This document shows positions 43,392 to 50,559 of a stretch of DNA of 64,000 bases, piece by piece; positions within the stretch are counted from its first letter, which is position 1; every line of letters starts with the position of its first letter. The stretch is from Dyella marensis. GTDB taxonomy: Bacteria > Pseudomonadota > Gammaproteobacteria > Xanthomonadales > Rhodanobacteraceae. The notes under the pieces were generated by a model. The model saw only the letters and a program-made list of their open reading frames with translations. It searched no databases and was not told where the DNA came from. The translations under genes were made by a program, and so were the position numbers. Location: NCBI RefSeq assembly GCF_900112865.1, contig NZ_FONH01000003.1, forward strand, positions 266,005 through 330,004. The letters run 5' to 3'.

Positions 43392-45035
43392 ATGTCCCGA
43401 CGAGTGCTGTCCCCGCGCCTGGCCTGCTGCGCCGCGCTGCTGGCCTTTGCCGTTGCCCCGGTCCGGGCGCAGCCGCCACTGCAGGACGCCGCGCCGGCCG
43501 CCGCCGCCAGCGCCGCGCTGCCGGCGCAGCTGCAGGACTTCCAGGCCTACGTCGACAGCGCGCGCAAGCAGTTCGACGTGCCCGGCATCGCCGTGGCCAT
43601 CGTCAAGGACGGCAAGGTGGTGCTGGAGCAGGGCTTCGGCGAAAAGGAAACCGGCAAGCCGGGCGCGGTCGACGCGCATACGCTGTTCGCCATCGCCTCC
43701 AACACCAAGGCCTTCACCGCAGCCGCGCTGCAGATCCTGGCCGAGCGCGGCAAGCTGAAGATGGACGATCGCGTGATCGACCATCTGCCGTGGTTCCAGA
43801 TGTCCGATCCGTATGTCACGCGCGAGATGCGCATCCGCGACCTGCTGGCGCACCGCAGCGGCCTGGGTCTTGGCGCCGGCGACCTGCTGTACTGGCCGCC
43901 GACCAGGTACAGCACCAGGGAAGTGGTCGAGCGCCTGCGCGAAGTGCCGCTGGCCACCAGTTTCCGCAGCGCCTACGCCTACGACAACATCCTGTTCGCG
44001 GTGGCCACGCTGGTGATCGAGCAGGCCTCGGGCCAGAGCTATGCGGACTTCATCCGCGACAACCTGTTCAAGCCGGTGGGCATGGACGAGTCGCTGGTCG
44101 ACATGACGTATCTGAAGCCTGGCATGGACGTGGCCATGGGCCATGCCAAGTTCGACTTCAAGGACCTGAAACCGGTGCCGCCGATGGCCTGGGTCAACAA
44201 TCCCGGTGCCGGCGGCATCTACGCCAGCGTGCACGACCTGGCCAGGTGGATGAACGTGCAGCTCGCCGGCGGCGCGCTGTCCGATGGCAAGCAGCGTGTG
44301 TTCAAGGAAGAGAGCCAGAAGCAGATGTGGTCGATGCTCACGCCGATGCGCATCGGCGAGCCGCCGGTGCCGGAACTGGCCGCGACCAAGCCGAACTTCG
44401 CCGGCTACGGCGAGGGCTGGTTTCTCTCCGACTATCGCGGACAGCGGCTGGTGTGGCACACCGGCGGCTGGCCCGGCATGGTCTCGCGCCTGACCCTGGT
44501 GCCGGAGTTCAAGCTCGGCGTGGTGGTGCTGACCAACCAGGAATCCGGCGCCGCGTTCAACGCCGTCACCTATCGCGTGCTCGACGCCTACCTGGGCCGT
44601 GACAAGACCGACTGGGTCGCCGCCTACGCCGCGGCGGTGAAGAAGTCGGAAGACAAGGCCGACGACAGCTGGAAGAAGCACGAGGCCGCGCGCGACAAGC
44701 ACAGCAAGCCTTCGCTGGCGCCGGCCAGGTACGCCGGCACCTATCGCGATCCGTGGTATGGCGACGTCGTGGTCGCGCAGGAAGGCGGCAAGCTGCGCCT
44801 GCGTTTCAGCAAGACGCCGCAGCTGGTCGGCACCATGACGGCCTGGCAGCACGACACTTTCGTGGTGCGCTGGGACGATCGCTCGCTCAACGCCGATGCC
44901 TTCGTCAGCTTCACGCTCGACGCCGACGGCCAGATCCGCGAAGCGCGCATGCAGCCGGTCTCGCCGCTGACCGACTTCAGCTTCGACTTCCAGGACCTGC
45001 GCCTGGCGCCGGTGAAGAACGCCAAAGAAGGTTGA
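43392..45035 (+). CDS. Exported beta-lactamase-fold serine hydrolase
   Basis: 547-residue protein with a signal peptide ending at PVRAQP. The penicillin-binding fold has all three motifs: S103-N-T-K106 (SxxK), Y197-D-N199 (YxN) and H356-T-G-G (KTG equivalent). The C-terminal 150 residues, after a charged linker (KKSEDKADDSWKKHEAARDKHSK), form a DUF3471-like beta domain (LAPARYAGTYRDPWYG). The family includes esterases, D-aminopeptidases and penicillin-binding proteins, so the substrate is open. It shares a 63-bp gap, with a terminator-like hairpin, with the esterase gene. Confidence 0.88.
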   Translation: MSRRVLSPRLACCAALLAFAVAPVRAQPPLQDAAPAAAASAALPAQLQDFQAYVDSARKQFDVPGIAVAIVKDGKVVLEQGFGEKETGKPGAVDAHTLFAIASNTKAFTAAALQILAERGKLKMDDRVIDHLPWFQMSDPYVTREMRIRDLLAHRSGLGLGAGDLLYWPPTRYSTREVVERLREVPLATSFRSAYAYDNILFAVATLVIEQASGQSYADFIRDNLFKPVGMDESLVDMTYLKPGMDVAMGHAKFDFKDLKPVPPMAWVNNPGAGGIYASVHDLARWMNVQLAGGALSDGKQRVFKEESQKQMWSMLTPMRIGEPPVPELAATKPNFAGYGEGWFLSDYRGQRLVWHTGGWPGMVSRLTLVPEFKLGVVVLTNQESGAAFNAVTYRVLDAYLGRDKTDWVAAYAAAVKKSEDKADDSWKKHEAARDKHSKPSLAPARYAGTYRDPWYGDVVVAQEGGKLRLRFSKTPQLVGTMTAWQHDTFVVRWDDRSLNADAFVSFTLDADGQIREARMQPVSPLTDFSFDFQDLRLAPVKNAKEG

Positions 45036-45043
45036 ACCCATCC

Positions 45044-45072
45044 GGCGGCGGCGCCGAAGCGCTGCCGCCTTT
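45044..45072 (+). terminator. Terminator or attenuator between two hydrolase genes
   Basis: GGCGGCGGCGC pairs imperfectly (one mismatch) with GCGCTGCCGCC over GAAG-type loop bases and is followed by TTTCTCG. It lies 8 bp past the serine hydrolase stop and 26 bp before the next start. Confidence 0.5.
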
Positions 45073-45098
45073 CTCGTCAGGTTTTCAGGGAGAACGCC

Positions 45099-46718
45099 AT
45101 GCTGCTTCGCCGTCCCGTCGCCGCCGCGCTGCTGGGCCTTGCGCTCGTCGCCGGCGCGCAGGCCCGCACCGACGCGCCTGCCGCGCATCACTACGTCCAG
45201 GTGCAGTTGGGCGGCGCGCAGAAGGCGCCGGTCGGCGGCCGCCTGCTGCTGTTCGTCACCAGCGCCGCGGCCGCGAAGGCCGAAACAAAGGACGGCAAGG
45301 TCGAGGAAGTGGACGTCAATCCGCTGCAGCCGGACCAGACCCTGGTCGCCGCGCGCGAAGTTGCGCGCCTGGCGCCCGGCGAGACGGCGATCCTGGATGC
45401 GGACGACATCGCCTTCCCGGGCCCGCTGGCCAAGCTGCCGCCGGGCGACTACCTGGTGCAGGCCGTGCTCGACGCCAACCACAACTACAACTACAGCGGG
45501 CGCGGCCCCGGCGACGTGGTCAGCGAGGTGACGCCGCTGCATCTGCCGGCAGCCAGCTTGCCGACCTTGCAGTTGACGAAGACGCTGCCTGCGCGCGAGG
45601 CGTGGACGCTGCCGCCTTCCGCGCCGAAGGAAATGCGTGACGCCGTCGCGGGCGCGCGCGAACACGCGCAGGCGATCGACTTCGTCAGTCCCGCGCTGTC
45701 GGCGTTCTGGGGCCGTCCGATCCATATGCGCGGCTGGGTGCTGCTGCCGCCGGACTACGACGCGAAGAAGGCGGAGCGTTATCCGGTGGTGTATTACACG
45801 CACGGCTTCGGCGGCGGCGGCGATCGCCTGTACGGCCCGATCGTCAACAGCTACGTGGCGACCGGCAAAGGCGAGATGCCGCCGATGATCTGGGTCTTCC
45901 TCGACGAGTCCAGCCCCACCGGCACGCACGAGTTCGCCGACTCGGTGAACAACGGACCGTGGGGCAAGGCGCTCACCGAGGAACTGATTCCCTCGCTGGA
46001 AAAACAGTACCGCATGGACGGCAAGCCGCAGGGGCGCTTCCTCAACGGCCATTCCTCCGGCGGCTGGGCCACGCTGTGGCTGCAGACGCGCTATCCGAAA
46101 GTGTTCGGCGGCACCTGGTCGACCTCGCCGGATCCCAGCGATTTCCATGACTTCACCGGCGTCGATCTGTACCTGTCCAACGCCAACGCGTATCGCAAGC
46201 CGGATGGCTCGGCCAATCCGCTGATCCGCGACAAGGGCAAGGTGCTGGCGACTTTCGAGCAATACGCGAAGCTCGAGCGCGTGCTCGGCGAATACGGCGG
46301 CCAGCTCGCTTCGTTCGACTGGGTGTTCTCGCCGCGCGGCGCCGATGGGCGGCCGCAGCCGATGTTCGATCGCGATACCGGCGCCGTCGATCCGGCGGTG
46401 GCGGCGTACTGGATCGAGCACTACGACATCGCGCATCGCCTGCAGCAGGAATGGCCGGCGCTGAAGCCGGACCTGGACGGCAAGATCCACCTGATCGTCG
46501 GCACCGCCGATACCTTCTACCTCGACGGCGCGGCGCATCGCCTGAAGGCGGTGCTCGATGGTCTGCATGCGAAGGCCGAGGTGCGCTTCATTCCGGACCG
46601 CACGCATTTCGACCTGTACGTGCAGGGCGACGATCGTTGGGCCTTGCTCAAGCAGATCACCTGGGAGATGTACGGCATCGCGCGCCCGGGTTCGAAGTTG
46701 AAGCCGCCCGCGAAGTGA
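45099..46718 (+). CDS. Exported alpha/beta-hydrolase esterase
   Basis: 539-residue protein with a signal peptide ending at AQART. The N-terminal 180 residues are beta-rich (GDYLVQAVLDANHNYNY) and the C-terminal 330 form a PF00756-type esterase. The nucleophile is Ser in GHSSGG (NGHSSGGWAT), with the acid probably in GTADTF and the base in DRTHFD at the end. It is a large member of the feruloyl/enterochelin esterase-like family. CAGGGAG precedes the ATG. Its own terminator at 46980 lies 260 bp away because repeat C2 intervenes. Confidence 0.87.
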   Translation: MLLRRPVAAALLGLALVAGAQARTDAPAAHHYVQVQLGGAQKAPVGGRLLLFVTSAAAAKAETKDGKVEEVDVNPLQPDQTLVAAREVARLAPGETAILDADDIAFPGPLAKLPPGDYLVQAVLDANHNYNYSGRGPGDVVSEVTPLHLPAASLPTLQLTKTLPAREAWTLPPSAPKEMRDAVAGAREHAQAIDFVSPALSAFWGRPIHMRGWVLLPPDYDAKKAERYPVVYYTHGFGGGGDRLYGPIVNSYVATGKGEMPPMIWVFLDESSPTGTHEFADSVNNGPWGKALTEELIPSLEKQYRMDGKPQGRFLNGHSSGGWATLWLQTRYPKVFGGTWSTSPDPSDFHDFTGVDLYLSNANAYRKPDGSANPLIRDKGKVLATFEQYAKLERVLGEYGGQLASFDWVFSPRGADGRPQPMFDRDTGAVDPAVAAYWIEHYDIAHRLQQEWPALKPDLDGKIHLIVGTADTFYLDGAAHRLKAVLDGLHAKAEVRFIPDRTHFDLYVQGDDRWALLKQITWEMYGIARPGSKLKPPAK

Positions 46719-46726
46719 GGACAAAG

Positions 46727-46921
46727 CCCCTCTCCCACTGGGAGAGGGGTTGGGGTGAGGGTACGGGCGGAGCGCAAGAGTGACGTGCATCGCTCCGGCC
46801 GAACCTTCATCCGGCTGCCGCCACCTTCCTCGCTCCTCAGAGCCGCGCACATCCATGTGCGCTCCCCGCGTGCTCTCCCACGGGGACTACCTTCGGGTCG
46901 CCGGAGGGAGAAGGATTCCAA
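46727..46921. repeat. Repeat family C, copy 2 (inverted relative to copy 1)
   Basis: About 195 bp: CCCCTCTCCC and GGGAGAGGGG, then TACGGGCGGAGCG and CGCTCCGGCCG, and finally GGAGGGAGAAGGATTCC, the complement of the start of copy 1. Some 70 extra bases sit between the parts. It starts 8 bp after the esterase stop. Confidence 0.85.
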
Positions 46922-46979
46922 ATTGATAGCTCCATGAAAGCGGTGCGCAAGAGCTTGCGAAACAGCACGATGAATGATG

Positions 46980-47019
46980 AACGCGCCATGCCCCCACGGA
47001 TGGCGCGTTGTTTTTTTTG
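46980..47019 (+). terminator. Strong intrinsic terminator
   Basis: AACGCGCCAT and ATGGCGCGTT form a perfect 10-bp stem over a 10-nt loop, followed by GTTTTTTTT. Upstream is repeat C2 and, beyond it, the esterase gene, so it most likely ends the esterase mRNA. Confidence 0.92.
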
Positions 47020-47133
47020 ATGCATAGTCGCGCCGCGTGCGCCGGTCGGCGCATGCGCTTCGCGGCGGCATGGGGCAACGGGCGGCACCCGCGGCGAAGC
47101 AACGGAAGCTCATTCGCGCTGGAGGGAGTGAAG

Positions 47134-47649
47134 ATGAAATCGTTCGTTTCGATCGCAGTATTGGCCGCCTGCTTGCTGGCAGGTCCCGCGGCGTTCGCGC
47201 AGCAGGCGTCGGCGCCGGCCGGTTCCACCGGGCAGTGCAAGGACGGCAGCTATACCGATCACGCCACCAAGAAGGGAGCCTGCTCCGGCCACAAGGGTGT
47301 GAAGGAGTGGTACGCGGCGGCGGCTGCGGCCGCGGCCACCGCACCGGCCGCAGTGCCTGCCGCAGCACCGGCGCCCGCCGCCGCGCCCGCGCCGCAGGCC
47401 GCACCCGCCGCAGCACCGGCGCCCACCGCCGCCGCCGCGCCGAAGAAACCGATGCCGATGCCGCCTTCACCGAACTCCACCCCGGCGCCGGGCGGCGGTC
47501 CGGGCATGGTGTGGGTCAACGCGAGCAGCAAGGTCTATCACTGCCCGAGCGACAAGTGGTACGGCAAGACCAAGCAGGGCTCGTACATGAGCGAAGCCGA
47601 CGCCAAGGCCAAGGGTTATCACGGCGATCACGGCAAGAGCTGTTCGTAA
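47134..47649 (+). CDS. DUF3761 secreted protein with Ala/Pro linker
   Basis: 171-residue exported protein. After a signal peptide (cut after AFAQ) comes the DUF3761 motif TGQCKDGSYTDHATKKGACSGHKGVKEWY (about residues 30-60), then a low-complexity A/P linker of about 55 residues, then a C-terminal module WVNASSKVYHCPSDKWYGKTKQGSYMSEADAKAKGYHG (about 125-163). The two modules may bind DNA, peptidoglycan or metal; none is proven. GGAGGGAG precedes the ATG. The linker is prone to slippage and may vary in length between strains. Confidence 0.85.
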   Translation: MKSFVSIAVLAACLLAGPAAFAQQASAPAGSTGQCKDGSYTDHATKKGACSGHKGVKEWYAAAAAAAATAPAAVPAAAPAPAAAPAPQAAPAAAPAPTAAAAPKKPMPMPPSPNSTPAPGGGPGMVWVNASSKVYHCPSDKWYGKTKQGSYMSEADAKAKGYHGDHGKSCS

Positions 47650-47658
47650 ACGCCTGGC

Positions 47659-47766
47659 GTAGGTTGGGGTGAGCCGCAGGCGACTGCGAAGGCAGGATGC
47701 CGTAGCGAACATCCGCACAGCGGATGGCCCGAAGGGCGGGCTGCTGATGCAGCCCGTAACCCCAAC
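47659..47766. repeat. Repeat family A, copy 5 (rearranged)
   Basis: It begins GTAGGTTGGGGTGAGCCGC 9 bp after the DUF3761 stop, but the right half is disturbed and contains another inverted repeat (GGGCTGC... GCAGCCC). It ends in TAACCCCAACG. Confidence 0.75.
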
Positions 47767-47784
47767 GTCGCAGCGTTGAAGCCG

Positions 47785-47820
47785 AAAAGGGCTGGCGTTT
47801 CCGCCAGCCCTTTTCTTGTT
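47785..47820 (+). terminator. Terminator in duplication unit 1
   Basis: AAAAGGGCTGGCG pairs with CGCCAGCCCTTTT over TTTC and is followed by CTTGTTT. It can terminate the DUF3761 mRNA and, with the opposing A run, minus-strand transcripts. Confidence 0.9.
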
Positions 47821-47848
47821 TGGCACATGTCGCGTGCATTTCCAAAGC

Positions 47849-47984
47849 CGTCATCCCGGCGCAGGCCGGGATCCAGTAACGACCACTTTGAATCGTGCGT
47901 TGCGTACATCCCAGGTCGTTTTGGCAACGCTGCGCCATCGTCAAGCGGTGTCGCTACTGGATCCCGGCCTGCGCCGGGATGACG
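47849..47984. repeat. Repeat family B, copy 3
   Basis: 136 bp with CGTCATCCCGGCGCAGG at the left and its complement at the right. It is near-identical to copy 4 because both lie in the tandem duplication. Confidence 0.92.
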
Positions 47985-48007
47985 ATCAAGAACCGCCGCC
48001 GCATCGC

Positions 48008-48042
48008 TTTCGCGGCTTACTCGCCCGTTACCACCGGCAGGA
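48008..48042 (-). pseudogene. Orphan C-terminal fragment of the ester hydrolase gene
   Basis: Read on the minus strand this gives LPVV, then Thr-Gly-Glu and a stop, followed by a GCCGCGAAAGCG tail, against LPVVSGK, stop and the same tail at the true gene end (48291). It is a by-product of the 272-bp duplication and is not translated as part of any gene. Confidence 0.75.
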
Positions 48043-48055
48043 CAGCGTTGAAGCA

Positions 48056-48092
48056 AAAAAGGGCCGGCGTTTCCGCCAGCCCTTTTCTTGTT
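48056..48092 (-). terminator. Terminator of the ester hydrolase gene (unit 2)
   Basis: Same hairpin as at 47785, but GGGCCGGCG against CGCCAGCCC has one mismatch. On the minus strand it is followed by TTTTTT, so it can end the ester hydrolase mRNA from 48291, with repeat B4 in between. Confidence 0.8.
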
Positions 48093-48120
48093 TGGTACAT
48101 GCCGCATGCATTTCCAAAGC

Positions 48121-48256
48121 CGTCATCCCGGCGCAGGCCGGGATCCAGTAACGACCACCTTGAATCGTGCGTTGCGTACATTCCAGGTTGCTTTGGCAAC
48201 GCCGCGCCATCATCAAGCGATGTCGCCACTGGATCCCGGCCTGCGCCGGGATGACG
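48121..48256. repeat. Repeat family B, copy 4
   Basis: 136 bp, ends as in copy 3. It lies between the ester hydrolase stop and its terminator, 34 bp from the stop. Confidence 0.92.
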
Positions 48257-48290
48257 AGCGGGGATCGCCCGCTCCGTCGCTTTTCGCGGC

Positions 48291-50228
48291 TTACTTGCCC
48301 GATACCACCGGCAGGCTGATCGCGCTCAGCGTTCCCGGTGCATGCCACACGCGCTGCGTCGCCTTGCGGTAGTCGCCCGGCTTGGCGTCGAAGATATTCG
48401 GCACGAAGGTCTGCGGGTTGCGGTCGTACAGCGGGAACAGCGTCGACTGCACCTGCACCATGATGCGGTGGCCGGGCTGGAACACGTGGTTCACCGTCGG
48501 CAGGCCGAAGCGGTACAGCAGCGGCTGGTCCGCGGCGATCGCCTGCGGATGTTCGAAGCTGGTGCGGTAGCGGCCGCGGAAGATATCCAGCGAGATCGGC
48601 AGCTCGTAGCCGCCCATGTCGGGATCCGAAGCGATCGTATCCGGATACACGTCGATCAGCTTCACCGCCCAGTCGCTGTCGGTGCCGCTGGTCGACGCGT
48701 ACAGATTCACCTGCGGCGCGCCGCCCACGTGCAGCGGCGCCGTCAGCGGTTCGCTGACATAGGTAAGCACGTCCGGACGGCCGTCGACGAAGCGCTGGTC
48801 GGTGACCAGCCAGCGCGTCCACGCGTCGTGGTCGGCGAAATGCACCGGGCGCGGCAGGTACGGCACCGGCTTGGCCGGATCGGAGACGTATTCGTCGTAC
48901 TTCGACGCGCTGTCGGCCGGTGCATTGAACGACAGCTTGCCGTCGGCTTCCAGGTACAGCGCCTTCGGCTTGCTCGCGCAGCCGCTGTCGCAGCTGAGCG
49001 GCCACGACTTGAAGCGGTCCCAGCGGTTCTCGCCGGTGTTGTAGATCAGCACCGGCGGCGTGTTCGCCTTCGGGGCGCCGTCCACCAGGTACTGGTCGAA
49101 GAATGGCTTGAGCACGTCGCGGCGGAATTGCAGCGCGGTGTCGCCGTCCCACTTCAGCGGGCCCAGCGAGGTGCCGTCGTAGTTCACCTGGCTGTGGCGC
49201 CACGGGCCCATCACCAGGAAATTCTTGTCGTTGCCCTTGTCCTTGGGCTCGGTCGCTGCGTAGCTGTGGATCGCACCCCACATGTCTTCCTGGTCCCACA
49301 GGCCCTGCAGCCACATGGTGGGCACCTTCAGCGGCTGCTGCGCCATGATCCTGTCCAGCGCCTGGCCCTGCCAGAAGGCATCGTAGGCGGGGTGCTCGTC
49401 GAGCTTCTTCCAGAACGGCAACTGCTCGAAGCCGTTGGCGCGCGCGTAGTCGCCGGCAGAGCCTGCGTCGAGGAAGTTGCTGTAGTCGTCGTAGCCGTCG
49501 CGCGGCGCGGAGGAGCCCTTGCCCTTCTGCGCGGTCTGGCCGCGGATGTAGTCGAAGTTGGTCTGGCGATACGCGCCGTAGTGGAACCAGTCGTCGCCCA
49601 TCCAGCCGTCCACCATCGGGCTTTCCGGCGCGGCCACCTTCAGCGCGGGATGGGGGTTGATCAGCGCCATCACCACGGTGAACCCTTCGTACGAAGAGCC
49701 GAGCATGCCGACCTTGCCGTTGGATTCGGGGATGTTCTTCACCAGCCAGTCGATGGTGTCGTAGGCGTCGGTGGAGTGGTCGACCTCGCTGGCATTGAGC
49801 GGGCCGCGCAGCGGACGCGTCATCACGTACTCGCCTTCGGAACCGTACTTGCCGCGCACGTCCTGGAACACGCGGATATAGCCGCCGCGCACGAACACTT
49901 CGTCGCCCTGCGGCAGCTCGGCCAGCATGCTCGGCGATTCCAGCCGCGCGGCGCGGCCGCTGGCGTTGTACGGCGTGCGCGTGAGCAGGATCGGCGCGTG
50001 CTTCGCGCCCCTGGGGATCACGATCACGGTATGCAGCTTGACGCCGTCGCGCATCGGGATCATCACCTCGCGCTTGACGTAGTCGAAGCCGGCGGTGGGC
50101 GATTCGAACTTGGCGGGGATGTCCGGCGTCAGCGGCGCGGTCTGCGCCTGGGCCAGGCTGGCGCCAAGGACCGCGACCAGCGCGGCGGCGAGAATGGACG
50201 TACCGGACAACGAGCGGCTCATCGGCAT
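48291..50228 (-). CDS. Alpha-amino-acid ester hydrolase (X-Pro dipeptidyl-peptidase superfamily)
   Basis: 645-residue secreted serine hydrolase that would cleave alpha-amino acid esters and beta-lactam side chains. A signal peptide ends near LAQAQT; GGAGG precedes the ATG at 50228. The nucleophile is S179 in GSSYEG. D312 (WDQED) and H345 (GPWRHS) complete the triad. With an offset of five residues these match the Xanthomonas citri enzyme as I remember it (S174, D307, H340). D213, E314 and D315 then match its carboxylate cluster that binds the alpha-amino group. The C-terminal jelly-roll domain is complete. The gene's last codons are duplicated downstream. Confidence 0.92.
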   Translation of the reverse strand: MPMSRSLSGTSILAAALVAVLGASLAQAQTAPLTPDIPAKFESPTAGFDYVKREVMIPMRDGVKLHTVIVIPRGAKHAPILLTRTPYNASGRAARLESPSMLAELPQGDEVFVRGGYIRVFQDVRGKYGSEGEYVMTRPLRGPLNASEVDHSTDAYDTIDWLVKNIPESNGKVGMLGSSYEGFTVVMALINPHPALKVAAPESPMVDGWMGDDWFHYGAYRQTNFDYIRGQTAQKGKGSSAPRDGYDDYSNFLDAGSAGDYARANGFEQLPFWKKLDEHPAYDAFWQGQALDRIMAQQPLKVPTMWLQGLWDQEDMWGAIHSYAATEPKDKGNDKNFLVMGPWRHSQVNYDGTSLGPLKWDGDTALQFRRDVLKPFFDQYLVDGAPKANTPPVLIYNTGENRWDRFKSWPLSCDSGCASKPKALYLEADGKLSFNAPADSASKYDEYVSDPAKPVPYLPRPVHFADHDAWTRWLVTDQRFVDGRPDVLTYVSEPLTAPLHVGGAPQVNLYASTSGTDSDWAVKLIDVYPDTIASDPDMGGYELPISLDIFRGRYRTSFEHPQAIAADQPLLYRFGLPTVNHVFQPGHRIMVQVQSTLFPLYDRNPQTFVPNIFDAKPGDYRKATQRVWHAPGTLSAISLPVVSGK

Positions 50229-50402
50229 GAAACCTCCAGGCAGGGCCGCAAGGCGGTCCATCGCGGGCGGCGTGAAGGGGACGGGAGAATGAACGCCGAC
50301 TTTACGGGCATCGCCGGATGGTGCCCACCATGACTTCTTGCCTATGGCCTGCCTTCCTCTCCGGGACTGGCGTCGCATGCGCAGGATCGGAACCGCGGGG
50401 CA

Positions 50403-50546
50403 GTGGCGGCACGCGGATTCTCAAGGTGGCTGCCGGCGAGCGGGCACGAGCCGTACGACGTGCCGCTGTCCCATCACTACCTGGACGACCCCGAGCAGAT
50501 GCTGGAGGCGTCGCTGCGCACGGATATCCATCTGCCGCTGGCGTAG
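50403..50546 (+). pseudogene. Remnant of an AraC/GyrI-like effector-binding domain
   Basis: In the + frame ending in TAG at 50546 the sequence reads RWLPASGHEPYDVP, then SHHYLDDPEQMLEASLRTDIHLPLA and stop. This closely follows the end of GyrI-like effector-binding domains found at the C-terminus of AraC regulators. Nothing upstream in this frame resembles the rest of such a protein, and the preceding 100 bases do not code. It is probably a 3' relic left after deletion. Confidence 0.6.
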
Positions 50547-50559
50547 CGTCCGGTGGGCC

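Larger units (their letters stand above)
47771..48042. repeat. 272-bp tandem duplication, unit 1
   Basis: This unit contains CAGCGTTGAAGC, a terminator, repeat B3 and the tail sequence that ends in TTACTCGCCCGTTACCACCGG. Corresponding positions in unit 2 are 272 bp away. Its tail encodes, on the minus strand, LPVVTGE and a stop, a copy of the end of the ester hydrolase (LPVVSGK and stop). Confidence 0.88.
48043..48314. repeat. 272-bp tandem duplication, unit 2
   Basis: Second unit, from CAGCGTTGAAGC through a terminator and repeat B4 to the 3' end of the ester hydrolase gene. It keeps the intact gene end, so it is the likely ancestral copy. Confidence 0.88.

Noticed and set aside
43164-46856. 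Minus-strand open frame of over 1200 codons
   Set aside because: It runs through two plus-strand hydrolase genes with clear active sites and is an open-frame artefact of GC-rich DNA.
46934-47020. 28-codon ORF starting ATGAAAGCGGTG
   Set aside because: It ends inside the T tract of a terminator, has no ribosome-binding site of note and encodes FF at its end from the T run.
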